Below are positions 43,316-52,045 of a stretch of DNA of 64,000 nt, one piece after another. This DNA comes from JACQHC01 sp035559715 (GTDB lineage: Bacteria; Gemmatimonadota; Gemmatimonadetes; Gemmatimonadales; GWC2-71-9). The position numbers and the translations under genes are program-made. Positions within the stretch are counted from its first letter, which is position 1; every line of letters starts with the position of its first letter. The notes beneath the pieces are model-generated. The model had not been told where the DNA came from and made no database searches. It was given only the letters and a program-made list of their open reading frames with translations. The stretch covers positions 14,212 to 78,211 of the forward strand of contig DATMAW010000161.1 in assembly GCA_035559715.1 (NCBI GenBank), given 5' to 3'.

Positions 43316-45841
43316 TCAAAACGCCATTCCACCCCCCACATACACCCCCAACCGCCGCTGGTCGCCGCGCACCAACGCCACCGAGGCCGTGCTCGCCCGG
43401 GTGAGCAACGAGATCCAGAACCCGCCACCCACCGCCGTGTGCCACGTATCCGCGCCCGCGGGGTCCGCGTCGTAGAACACGCGGCCGGCGTCCGTAAGGC
43501 CGAACACGCCGAAGTGCCCCGGCAAGAGCAAGAAGATTTCCGCGAGCTGAAGCCGCAACTCGGCGTTACCGAACACCGCAGCATCACCGGCGAAACGGTT
43601 CTCTCGCCCCAGCCGCACCGTTGACCTGCCGCCCAGGAACGCGGACTCCTGGAACGGATACGGGCCCCAGACCTTTCGCCCGCCGGCACGCAGCGCAAGC
43701 GTCGGCACCACGGTTCCCTGGCCCGCCGACAGATAGGTGGCGGCCTCGCCTTCCACCGCACCGAACGTGCGCGCCACGTCCCACAGATCCGGACTCACGC
43801 TCCCCTGCGCGCGAAGCAGCACGCCGCTCCGAGCCGCCGCAGGTACATCGCGCGTGTCGAGACGGAACTCCGTCCGGAGACCGGTTTGACCGAACTTTCC
43901 CGCCCCATACAGGGGCAGCAGTGTGAACAAGTACCGAGTCGGATTGGTCTCCGTGCTCGAGTACTTGGCAAATGGTCCGATCGTCCAGTCAGCGCGATCA
44001 CCCAGCGGAACGACGATTGACGGTGCCAGCATGAACTGACTGTGCGCCACGCGATAGAACTCCCTGGGGCCCGGCGCCGGCGCTTCGTTGCCGAAGCCGT
44101 GGAAGTTCAACACCTCGATCCCCGACGCGCGCGCCGCGAGCTGAAACCGCAGGCGCGAGTTGGATCGGAACAACGTTGCCCCGAGATCGCCCCTGCCGGT
44201 CCGCGCCATGGTCGCGTAGCCACCGCGCAGCTGCAACCACGACTTGAACGGCACATGGCGGAATCCGTACCCCGTGCGGAACGTGCCCGCGCCGAGGAAC
44301 GCGCCCACGTCCGGCGCGTAGCTGAGCCACACCACCGGCTGCCAGCGGGCGCCCCAGTCTCGCGGCGGCACGACGCGGTCGGGGGCCCAGCCTTCCGGAT
44401 GGGGCCACGGCCTCCGGTCAACCGGTACGCTGCCCGCCACGCGGTCGCCGTCCGCCGAATACACACGCACGCCACCGGTATTAGAGGAATCCACGATCTC
44501 GTCCGCGCCGCCGCCGGCCACCACGCGCAGCGTGATGGGACTCGCCCCCCCACGCACCACGAGGCGATCATCACCACCGTACAGATAGACTCTGATCTCG
44601 GACGTCTCGGAAGGAACGAACCGCCGGCTCAGATACGGAGTGCCGGCGGCCGGTCCGAGGGTCACCAGCACCGCGCCATCGTCGCGCCGGTCCACCATCG
44701 CCACATCCGCCGCGTCAGTGCCGTGCACGTCCGACTGCCGAGTGAGCAGGCGGTAGAACTCCTCTGCGGCGCGTGGCAGGTCGTCGCGGCGCCGCTTGAG
44801 CGCAACCACGAGCCGCGCGCTGTCGAGCGGCCGGTACTCGGGAGGCATGGCGCCCGCGGCTCGCTCGATCACTGCATCCGTCATGCGCCGCTGAAACGCC
44901 GCCGCCGTCGAGTCCCAGACGGCCTTCTCGAGCCCGGACAGCAGGAAGCGGTCAATCTCCCGGCCGTTCCAGTTGAGCCCGAACATGCCCGGGTACTTCT
45001 CGCCGAAGTTCACGAGCAACGGCGCCGCAAGCCGCGCGATGCCGAGCATCAAGCCATCGAAGCGGGCAAACGCCTGATCGCGATCTTCCGGGAGCGCGCG
45101 CCAGCGCCGCGTGGCCCCGTCCTCGAACCGCACGAAGTTCCACTGGCCGTCGTGCCGGTCCCAGTCGCCAATGAACACGTCGAACAAGCGGGCGTTGAGC
45201 AGCGATCGCGCGTCCACCCTGTCCGCGGCACTCGCCCGAACCCTGGGCAACAGTCCGTCCGCGTCCAGGATCTCCCGCGCGCCCGCGAATGGCCTCGCTT
45301 GTTCGGTGATCGCGCGCTCCTCGATGAACCCGAGAGTGCCACGGAACCGCTCGCGGAACTCTCCCAGGCCCGGGTCGTCTGGCAACACGACCAGGATGGG
45401 ATCGGTGTGCAGGATCCCGGCGGCTTCCATCAACGGAGCCGTGATGGCAGGTCCCGCCGGATGCGCCGAGCTGATCTGATCCTGCACCAGCCGCTCGACG
45501 AACGTGCCCGTGAAGATCTCGGGCAGCACGCCGGGGTCCTTGTCTATCGAGCGGAATCCGTACAACTGCCCGTTGGCGCCGCGGAACCGCAGGGATTTCG
45601 TCTGCCGGCCGCCGCCCGCGGTGGTGGGAGTGAGACCGCCGCCGAACGTGCGGAGATCGAGCACGGGCGCGCGGATGGGCGTGGTCCAGAGCGCGCGGTA
45701 CTCCGTGCCGAACAACCAGCGGTGCAGCGCGCCTGCGCCGTAGTGCTCCCCTGCTGCAATCGTGATCGTGTCTCCGGCGGTCTGCGCCGCCACGGCGAGG
45801 GGCCACAGCACAAACCCAAGCAGGACAACGACGATCGCCAT
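43316..45841 (-). CDS. Kinase-like (CotH/HipA-type) domain fused to an outer membrane barrel
   Basis: 841 residues from ATG at 45841, or two more from a GTG at 45847. Signal peptide ends near AVAAQ. Residues about 75-330 contain RSIDKD (about 96), FIGDWDRH (about 224-230) and PEDRDQAF (about 251-258): the spacing and residues resemble the DRH and DxD active-site motifs of CotH, HipA and FAM20-type protein kinases. From about 430 on, the sequence is a BamA/surface-antigen-like barrel ending in AF. A signal peptide would place the kinase-like part in the periplasm. Kinase activity and the barrel family are inferred. Confidence 0.65.
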   Translation of the reverse strand: MAIVVVLLGFVLWPLAVAAQTAGDTITIAAGEHYGAGALHRWLFGTEYRALWTTPIRAPVLDLRTFGGGLTPTTAGGGRQTKSLRFRGANGQLYGFRSIDKDPGVLPEIFTGTFVERLVQDQISSAHPAGPAITAPLMEAAGILHTDPILVVLPDDPGLGEFRERFRGTLGFIEERAITEQARPFAGAREILDADGLLPRVRASAADRVDARSLLNARLFDVFIGDWDRHDGQWNFVRFEDGATRRWRALPEDRDQAFARFDGLMLGIARLAAPLLVNFGEKYPGMFGLNWNGREIDRFLLSGLEKAVWDSTAAAFQRRMTDAVIERAAGAMPPEYRPLDSARLVVALKRRRDDLPRAAEEFYRLLTRQSDVHGTDAADVAMVDRRDDGAVLVTLGPAAGTPYLSRRFVPSETSEIRVYLYGGDDRLVVRGGASPITLRVVAGGGADEIVDSSNTGGVRVYSADGDRVAGSVPVDRRPWPHPEGWAPDRVVPPRDWGARWQPVVWLSYAPDVGAFLGAGTFRTGYGFRHVPFKSWLQLRGGYATMARTGRGDLGATLFRSNSRLRFQLAARASGIEVLNFHGFGNEAPAPGPREFYRVAHSQFMLAPSIVVPLGDRADWTIGPFAKYSSTETNPTRYLFTLLPLYGAGKFGQTGLRTEFRLDTRDVPAAARSGVLLRAQGSVSPDLWDVARTFGAVEGEAATYLSAGQGTVVPTLALRAGGRKVWGPYPFQESAFLGGRSTVRLGRENRFAGDAAVFGNAELRLQLAEIFLLLPGHFGVFGLTDAGRVFYDADPAGADTWHTAVGGGFWISLLTRASTASVALVRGDQRRLGVYVGGGMAF

Positions 45842-45924
45842 GACCACGACCGGGAGAGCGATGCGCCTTAATTAGCGCCTTTCCCAGCCCGTGAGCAAGC
45901 GCGATTATGTAGAAGGCTCGTTCC

Positions 45925-46245
45925 GTGAGTGAGCGCCCTCGCGTGACCATCCGCTTCGTGATCCGTGTGGCGACGCTGTTCGCCGGCATGGCGTTCGTTT
46001 CCGCGTTAGGTCTCCAGCACACGGACCACATCCCGGCCCTTGTAGTGCTGGCGCCCGGCTATGCCGTTCAGTCGTGGCTGTTCGTGAGGGACCTGGCCCT
46101 GGGAGGGCTGGGCTATCGGCTAACCATGATCGGCGTGTCCGCTCTGTTCTGGACGCTTCTCCTGTTCGGCTCGTGGCGCGGATTGGTGTGCGTTGCCCGC
46201 AAGCTGAAGCGTTTGGACAAGCGGGCAGCAGACCGCGCGGTCTAA
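45925..46245 (+). CDS. Small membrane protein
   Basis: 106 residues, GTG start. Hydrophobic stretches at about 14-30, 38-55 and 66-84 suggest three short helices, with a basic tail (ARKLKRLDKR). No family recognised. It lies 4 bases before the YdeI-like gene on the same strand, and divergent from the kinase-barrel gene. Confidence 0.6.
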   Translation: MSERPRVTIRFVIRVATLFAGMAFVSALGLQHTDHIPALVVLAPGYAVQSWLFVRDLALGGLGYRLTMIGVSALFWTLLLFGSWRGLVCVARKLKRLDKRAADRAV

Positions 46246-46249
46246 CGCC

Positions 46250-46810
46250 ATGACCAAAGAGATCCCGCTGCTCGAACTCGCAGACCGTCGCCAATGGCGG
46301 GCGTGGCTCGAGAAAAACCACACATCGAGCCCCGGCGTGTGGCTCATGTTTCACAAGGAGCACACGGGCCGGCCAACGATCGCTTACGACGACTCGGTGC
46401 GCGAGGCGCTGTGCTTTGGATGGGTGGACAGCCTCGTCAAGCGACTCGATGCCGACCGCTACGCCCGCAAGTACACGCCGCGCACACCCACCAGCAAATG
46501 GTCGGACAGCAATCGCAAGCGCTGGACCGAGCTCAAAGCGGCAGGGCAGCTGGCCCCCGCGGGACTTGCCGCCGCGCCGACCGGCGCGCGATATGCGCCG
46601 AAGCCCTCGGTCCCCGATTTGCCGCCCTACATCGCGAAAGCGTTCAGGGCGAACGCCAGGGCGTGGAAGTTTTTCCGGGAGCTGGCGCCGACGTACCGCC
46701 GGCAGTTTGTCGCGTGGATCCACCTCGCCAGGCAACCGGCGACGCGCGAGAGGCGGATCCGCGAGTCGGTGAGACTGCTCGCCGCGGGGAAAAAGCTGGG
46801 ACTCAGGTAG
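46250..46810 (+). CDS. YdeI/OmpD-associated family protein
   Basis: 186 residues. The family hallmarks are here: WLEKNHTSSPGVWLMFHK, EALCFGWVDS, KYTPRTPTSKWS and a late KFFRELAPTYRRQFVAWI. Known members (YdeI/YjbR group) are small soluble proteins linked to bacteriocin or peptide resistance in some reports; mechanism unclear. Follows the small membrane gene with a 4-base gap. Confidence 0.85.
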   Translation: MTKEIPLLELADRRQWRAWLEKNHTSSPGVWLMFHKEHTGRPTIAYDDSVREALCFGWVDSLVKRLDADRYARKYTPRTPTSKWSDSNRKRWTELKAAGQLAPAGLAAAPTGARYAPKPSVPDLPPYIAKAFRANARAWKFFRELAPTYRRQFVAWIHLARQPATRERRIRESVRLLAAGKKLGLR

Positions 46811-46833
46811 GAAGGTGAGAGCGGCTCAGGGTC

Positions 46834-46875
46834 GGCGAGGGGGCGCCGCGGCGTGACCGAGTGGGTGCCCTCGCC
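46834..46875 (+). terminator. Hairpin after the YdeI-like gene
   Basis: GGCGAGGG (46834-46841) pairs with CCCTCGCC (46868-46875) around a 26-base loop, and CCGGG/CCCGG stems follow. No T-run, so a terminator is only possible. Confidence 0.3.
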
Positions 46876-46924
46876 GGAGCGATGCCGGGACGCGAACCCG
46901 GTGGCCCGGTTGGCGATCGTAGTT

Positions 46925-46972
46925 GGCTCGGCCCATAGGCATCGCGCGGGCGAGTGCATCCGCTCCGGTCGC
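46925..46972 (-). repeat. Dispersed repeat, copy C
   Basis: On the minus strand GCGACCGGAGCGGATGCACT ... ATGGGCCGAGCC; about three to four differences from copy B. Just beyond it (toward 47005) a second partial piece CTCGCCTGCGCGATGC echoes the inside of the repeat. Lies between the convergent YdeI-like and cyclase genes. Confidence 0.65.
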
Positions 46973-47005
46973 CAACTCCTTGAAGAGCATCGCGCAGGCG
47001 AGCTC

Positions 47006-47863
47006 CTAGGACCCCGGCATCACGGCCACGATCCTGAGCGGCCCGCCCGATCCTCCCTCGATCTTCATCGGCAACGCGATCACATACGCCCCCCTCACCG
47101 GCACCCGCTCCAGATTCGCCACGTTCTCGAACCCCGGAATGTCGGCGGCGTAGAGAATCCGGTGCGTGTCGAACGTCGTTGACTGACCGTAATCAATGCT
47201 CGGCGTATCAATGCCCACCGCGTCCACACGCCGGTTGGTCACGAGCCATCGGGCGGCGCTGGAATCGATTCCGGGAAAGTGAAGCAAGGGGACCGCTTCC
47301 GGCCCGGTTCGAGCCGTGCCGAGGTAGCGTGCGCGATCGGGCCAGCGGCTTCCCCATCCGGTGCGGAACAGCACGATGGCGCCGCCGGGGATGCGGCCGT
47401 GATCCCGCTCGAACGCCTCGAGGTCCGCGACGGAGACCAGGTAGTCCGGGTTCGCCGACGCACTCGCCGAGACATCCACGACAACCGCAGGTCCAACGAG
47501 CTGCTCGAGCGGAATCCGGTCCGTGGTGTTCCTGCCTTCCGCGAAGTGAATTGGCGCGTCGAGATGGGTGCCGCCGTGCTCGGACGTCCGGAGGTTGTTC
47601 GCCGCGTAGTAGTAGCCCGCCGGCGTCATCCCGGCGGCAACCGTGTCCAGCTTGAAGCCCTCGGCGGTGGGCCAGTAGATCGTCTGCGCGTTGAACGCGT
47701 AGCTGAGGTCCACCCACCGGGCCTCGCTGAAGGCCTCGCTCAACTCGTCGGCTTCGTCACGATCACACGCGGCGACGGCCGGTCCGATGACGGCTACGAG
47801 GCCGAGTAAGAACCGAGACGATGTGAGCTCGAGTCTGTTCCGGGAAAAGAGGGCGCGTGCCAT
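47006..47863 (-). CDS. Exported cyclase-family hydrolase (kynurenine formamidase-like)
   Basis: 285 residues with an N-terminal signal or lipobox (VAAC near residue 32). The metal motif HGGTHLDAPIHF is complete, and DLSYAFNAQTIYWP and GAIVLFRTGW match the cyclase fold (PF04199), whose members hydrolyse N-formylkynurenine or other cyclic amides and esters. Here it is envelope-located, which is less common. Divergent from korA with about 300 bases between. That gap (47864-48162) shows no gene and no clear promoter. Confidence 0.85.
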   Translation of the reverse strand: MARALFSRNRLELTSSRFLLGLVAVIGPAVAACDRDEADELSEAFSEARWVDLSYAFNAQTIYWPTAEGFKLDTVAAGMTPAGYYYAANNLRTSEHGGTHLDAPIHFAEGRNTTDRIPLEQLVGPAVVVDVSASASANPDYLVSVADLEAFERDHGRIPGGAIVLFRTGWGSRWPDRARYLGTARTGPEAVPLLHFPGIDSSAARWLVTNRRVDAVGIDTPSIDYGQSTTFDTHRILYAADIPGFENVANLERVPVRGAYVIALPMKIEGGSGGPLRIVAVMPGS

Positions 47864-48162
47864 AAGTGCTCCTCATGAGACTGCCAGAGTAAGGCGGCCG
47901 AACGCAACCGCCGGGGTCGCGAAACCGCCAGCTCTTAGCTGTGTCGTGGCAATAGGATGCGAGCCAGAGCGCGCGTGCGTCAACGCCGCCTAAAGATCCC
48001 TTCACGGTCATTTCCGGCTGCGCTCCGCCGTTTTCCTTTAAATCACAACACCGAACGACGCGAACGGCCCGCCGCGTAGCGGCACGCGGCTGCGAGGCGC
48101 CCTTGAAGCCCTCCACGCTTCCGCCCGCAAACGGGCCGCCGCGCACAGCGAGAGAGTTACCG

Positions 48163-50088
48163 ATGACGATGACACCCGTCGCGACGGTCGCCCCCACCGC
48201 CTTGCCGGAACGCGATGAGCCGGCCTCGAAGGAACCCGCCGTGCTCCGCGTTCCCGAGCATACGATCGAGATCGTCTCCGACTCCGGCGAGGGCGCGCAA
48301 CGCTGCGGCCAGATTCTCGGCCTGGTCTCGGCCCGCATGGGGAACGGCGTGTGGACCGTGGAGATCATCCCCGCCGAGATCCAGCCACCCGCGCGCACGC
48401 CCGGCGGAGCGAGCGGCAATCGCGTTCGCATCGGCACCGAGCCGGTGACCAATTGGGGCGACGCCGCGAATCTCGTGGTGGCCTTCAACGAGCAAGTCCT
48501 GCTGGCGCGCCATCGGCTCGACGCGCTGGCCGAGGACGCGATCATCCTTCTCGAAGACATGTGGGCGGATCACGCCGATCCGGCCATCCGTGACGCCTGG
48601 ACGAAGGCCATGGCGGAGCTGTCGCAGCGGCGCTATCGGATCGTGCGCGTGCCGATGGAGGAGCAATGCCTCACGATCGTGGACGACGCGCGCCGCGGCA
48701 AGAACATGTTCGCGCTCGGACTGTTGTCGTGGGTGTACTTCCGCGACGCTGAAAAAACGCGCGCGACGATTCGCCAGGCGTTCCGTAAGAAGGCGGCCGA
48801 GGTCGCCGATCAGAACGTGCGACTGTTCGACCTGGGATACGCGTGGGCCGCCGAGCACCTCAAGTTCCGCATCGAAGTGCCCGCCAAGCCCAGCACGCGG
48901 CGCATGGTGGTGATGAATGGCAATCAGGCCGTGGCGTTGGGCGCGATTGCCGCGGGTATGGAACTCTGCGCCATGTATCCCATCACCCCGGCAACGTCGG
49001 TGTCACACTACCTGGGCGAGATCTTCGAGAGCTACGGCGGGATCGTGCATCAGGCCGAGGACGAAATCGCGGCGGCCGGCGTGGCGCTCGGCGCCTCGTT
49101 CGCGGGGAAGACCGCGTTCACCGTGACGTCGGGACCGGGCATGGCGCTCAAGACCGAGTTCATCGGCCTCGCCATCATGACCGAAACGCCGCTCGTGGTC
49201 GTGGACGTGCAGCGGGGCGGCCCGAGCACCGGGCTCCCGACCAAGGTGGAGCAGTCCGACTTGCTCGCCGCGCTGTTCGGCCAGCCGGGCGACGCGCCGC
49301 GCATCGTCGTCGCACCAGCCACCATCGAGGAATGCTTCCACGTCATGACCACGGCGCGCCGGCTCGCAGAAGCGTTCCGCACCGTCGTGATCGTGCTGAC
49401 GGACGCGAACCTCGCCACCGGCGTGCAACCGTTCCCGCGGCCCGAGCCGCTGGCAACGTGGCAGGGGCCGCCGCCGGACCTGGCGCCGGTGCCCGAGGGC
49501 ACGCGGCCCTACGAGTGGGACCCAGAGACCGGCCTCTCGCGCCGCGTGATCCCGGGGCAACCCGCCGGGATGTTCACCGCCACCGGGCTCGCGCACGACG
49601 AGCAGAGCCGCGTGGCGTACACGCCGGAGATCAACCAGCGCGGCATGGCGATGCGGAGCCGCAAGCTCGCCGCCTTCCAGCGCACGCTCATGCCGCCCGA
49701 GGTGTACGGACCCGAGCAAGGAGACCTGCTCGTCGTGGGCTGGGGCAGCACCAAGGGCGCGATCGAAGAAGCCGTGGATCGCGCGCGCGCCGACGGCTTG
49801 AACGTCTCCGCGCTCCATATCCGTTTCCTCTCGCCGCTCGAGCCCGGACTGCGCGAGATCTTCCGCCAGTTCCGCCGCGTTATGACGGTCGAGATCAACT
49901 ACAGCGACGATCTCACCGACCCGTTGATCACCGACGAGAACCGCCGTCGCGGACAACTCGCCTGGCTGCTCCGAGCCCAGACGCTCGTGGACGTGGATTG
50001 CTGGACGCGCGTCCCCGGGCAACCACTTCGCCCCTGCATGATCCACCGCGCCATTCGCGACCGACTCGGCGCGGGGGAGGCCACATGA
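48163..50088 (+). CDS. korA: 2-oxoacid:ferredoxin oxidoreductase, fused gamma-alpha subunit
   Basis: 641 residues from ATG at 48163 (another Met two codons later; a start at 48103 is less likely). Residues about 35-225 are the gamma domain (EIVSDSGEGAQRCGQIL), and 240-630 the alpha domain with YPITPATS at 272-279. This is the KorA layout of enzymes that oxidise 2-oxoglutarate or related acids to acyl-CoA with ferredoxin. Overlaps korB by ATGA. First gene of a run of near-gapless genes reaching apbE. Whether the substrate is 2-oxoglutarate or a branched-chain acid is not shown. Confidence 0.9.
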   Translation: MTMTPVATVAPTALPERDEPASKEPAVLRVPEHTIEIVSDSGEGAQRCGQILGLVSARMGNGVWTVEIIPAEIQPPARTPGGASGNRVRIGTEPVTNWGDAANLVVAFNEQVLLARHRLDALAEDAIILLEDMWADHADPAIRDAWTKAMAELSQRRYRIVRVPMEEQCLTIVDDARRGKNMFALGLLSWVYFRDAEKTRATIRQAFRKKAAEVADQNVRLFDLGYAWAAEHLKFRIEVPAKPSTRRMVVMNGNQAVALGAIAAGMELCAMYPITPATSVSHYLGEIFESYGGIVHQAEDEIAAAGVALGASFAGKTAFTVTSGPGMALKTEFIGLAIMTETPLVVVDVQRGGPSTGLPTKVEQSDLLAALFGQPGDAPRIVVAPATIEECFHVMTTARRLAEAFRTVVIVLTDANLATGVQPFPRPEPLATWQGPPPDLAPVPEGTRPYEWDPETGLSRRVIPGQPAGMFTATGLAHDEQSRVAYTPEINQRGMAMRSRKLAAFQRTLMPPEVYGPEQGDLLVVGWGSTKGAIEEAVDRARADGLNVSALHIRFLSPLEPGLREIFRQFRRVMTVEINYSDDLTDPLITDENRRRGQLAWLLRAQTLVDVDCWTRVPGQPLRPCMIHRAIRDRLGAGEAT

Positions 50089-51038
50089 CCGTCGCCTGCT
50101 CGCTGCTCTCCTGCGCCTACGAGGACGAGGACCGCGCGCTCACCATCGAGGACTACGCGGGCGCGATCCCGCGCTGGTGCCCCGGCTGCGGTGACCACGC
50201 GATCCTCACGGCCGTGGAGAAGCTGCTCGAGGCCGAGCAATTACCGCCCGAGCGTACGGTGTTCGTGTCGGGGATCGGCTGCTCCAGCCGTTTCCCGCAC
50301 TACCTCAAGACGTACGGGTTCCACGGCATTCACGGCCGCGCGCTGCCCGTGGCAACCGGCATCAAGCTGCGCCGCCCCGACCTGCACGTGTTCGCCGTGA
50401 TGGGAGATGGGGATTGCTGCTCGATCGGGGCCGCGCACTGGGTGCACGCCACGCGGTATAACACGCACATGGTGGCGCTGCTGCTGGACAACGCGATCTA
50501 CGGGCTCACCAAGAACCAGACGTCGCCCACCACGCCGCAAGGGTTCCCCAGCAACACGCAACCCAAGGGCACCTATCTCCGCGCGCTCAATCCGCTCACG
50601 GCGACACTCGGCGTCACCAACGCTTCGTTCGTGGCCCAAACCGCCGACTGGATACCGGCACATCTCTACGCCACGCTGCGCGCGGCATACCACCACGGCG
50701 GCTTCGCGTTCGTGCGGATCCTCCAGCGCTGCCCCCAGTATTCGGACTCGCTGTTCACCCCCGCGGCTCGCGAGCCCGGGAGGAACCAGATCCTGGTACA
50801 TCCCAACGGGATCACGGTGCCGGAGCTGGATCACGTCTATCGTAACCGGTTGGAGCACGATCCCAGCGACCTCCACCGGGCCCGCGAACTGGCCGAAGAT
50901 GCAAGCGTGTTCCGGCTGGGTCTGTTCTACCGCGATGCCGCCGCGCCGCGGTACAACGAGATCCGCGCCGTGCCGCAGCGCACGCCCGCGGAGAAGGTCG
51001 AGCTGCTGGATCGAGAGCTGGATCGCTATGCCGTCTGA
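50085..51038 (+). CDS. korB: 2-oxoacid:ferredoxin oxidoreductase beta subunit
   Basis: 317 residues from ATG at 50085 (ATGA with korA). The TPP and cluster-binding residues are visible: WCPGCGDHAIL (Cys at 32 and 35), GIGCSSRF, and the TPP/Mg motif GDGDCCSIG at about 107-115 followed by HWVHATRYN. KorB type enzymes lack their own ferredoxin domain and reduce free ferredoxin. The last 11 bases overlap the next gene. Confidence 0.92.
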   Translation: MTVACSLLSCAYEDEDRALTIEDYAGAIPRWCPGCGDHAILTAVEKLLEAEQLPPERTVFVSGIGCSSRFPHYLKTYGFHGIHGRALPVATGIKLRRPDLHVFAVMGDGDCCSIGAAHWVHATRYNTHMVALLLDNAIYGLTKNQTSPTTPQGFPSNTQPKGTYLRALNPLTATLGVTNASFVAQTADWIPAHLYATLRAAYHHGGFAFVRILQRCPQYSDSLFTPAAREPGRNQILVHPNGITVPELDHVYRNRLEHDPSDLHRARELAEDASVFRLGLFYRDAAAPRYNEIRAVPQRTPAEKVELLDRELDRYAV

Positions 51039-52044
51039 TCCCCGTACCGCCGCGGCACTGGAGGCGCTCGCACCCGCGATCGCCTCGTTCAGAGCGCTGC
51101 TGCAATCCACAGCGACCGAGGTGGAGCACCGGCTCGTGGCCATCACCACCACCGCCGAAGATCGCGCGGGCCGCATGGCGGGCGAGCTGGGGCCGTTCGG
51201 GGCCGGCCGCGTGGACGTGGCGCGTCTCGCCGCCCTGCTGCAGCAGCCGGAGGCGACGAACGGCCACATGCTGGAGACCGTGGAGCACGCGCTCGCCACG
51301 CTGCGCGAGCTGACCATGTCGGAGAACGGCGTGCACGTGATCGAGGTGCCCCCCGGCGAGCGGCTCCAGGACGCGGTGGAGTGGGCGCTGGCGCGGATCG
51401 GGCGTGCGTTCGGCGCAGCGCGGGCCGTGGCAGCGGTGCGGGCGGGCAACTACCGGTTCGCGGACCACGCGCGCTCGCTCGGATCGTTTGCCTTCGGTCG
51501 GTGGACACGCACGGAACGCATGCTCGCACCGCCGCTCGTCGTGCAGGTCAACGGCTCCGAGCTGAACGCGGCGGGGCTCGCCGCATACCTCGACGGGAAT
51601 CTGAAGATCGTGCTGGTGGTGATCGGTCCCTGCTCGCCCGCACCGCTCGCTCGCCTAGTCACGCCCGGCACGTTCGTGATGCAGACCAACGACCCCGCGC
51701 GGCTGAAGCGTCTCGCAGAGTGGAATGGCCCAGGGATCGCCGCCCTGGTGCCGGATGGCTGCGCGCGGTTCGCGCACGATCCGGCCGCGACGGGCGCGCG
51801 ACTCGTGATTGACCACCTGCCGGACGCCGCCGCGCGTCGCCCGATTGGCGGGCTTTCCGTGGCGCAACAGCAGGAAGAGCTACGGTTGCTTTCGACGCTC
51901 GCTTCGACTCCGCCCGCTGCGGTGAGTGCCGCGCCCGCCGCAGAAGGCAACGGAGCTGCCTCCGCCACCCCCGCCCCCACGGACCCGGCCGCCAAACTCG
52001 CGGCCTGGCTCCTGTCCCAGGCCGACCTCTCCGACGTGGGCTGA
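51028..52044 (+). CDS. Unrecognised protein between korB and rnfB
   Basis: 338 residues from ATG at 51028, overlapping korB by 11 bases; ends one base before rnfB. Helical Ala/Leu-rich N-terminus (about 1-130), a middle alpha/beta section with IVLVVIGPCSPAP, RLVTPGTFVMQTND and GPGIAALVPDG, then a Pro/Ala linker and a short C-terminal helix (KLAAWLLSQADLSDV). No signal peptide, no Cys clusters of ferredoxin type (only scattered Cys). I do not recognise the family. Its place in the operon suggests an accessory part of the oxidoreductase or a link to Rnf. Confidence 0.75.
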   Translation: MPSDPRTAAALEALAPAIASFRALLQSTATEVEHRLVAITTTAEDRAGRMAGELGPFGAGRVDVARLAALLQQPEATNGHMLETVEHALATLRELTMSENGVHVIEVPPGERLQDAVEWALARIGRAFGAARAVAAVRAGNYRFADHARSLGSFAFGRWTRTERMLAPPLVVQVNGSELNAAGLAAYLDGNLKIVLVVIGPCSPAPLARLVTPGTFVMQTNDPARLKRLAEWNGPGIAALVPDGCARFAHDPAATGARLVIDHLPDAAARRPIGGLSVAQQQEELRLLSTLASTPPAAVSAAPAAEGNGAASATPAPTDPAAKLAAWLLSQADLSDVG

Positions 52045-52045
52045 A

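Noticed and set aside
46850..46920. tRNA-like arm CCGGG-ACGCGAA-CCCGG after the YdeI-like gene
   Set aside because: The loop lacks the T-loop consensus and no acceptor, D or anticodon arms can be folded around it.
48843..50084. Long N-terminal extension of korB
   Set aside because: In-frame open sequence exists but reads as Arg-rich shadow of korA; the ATG at 50085 gives the proper KorB start.
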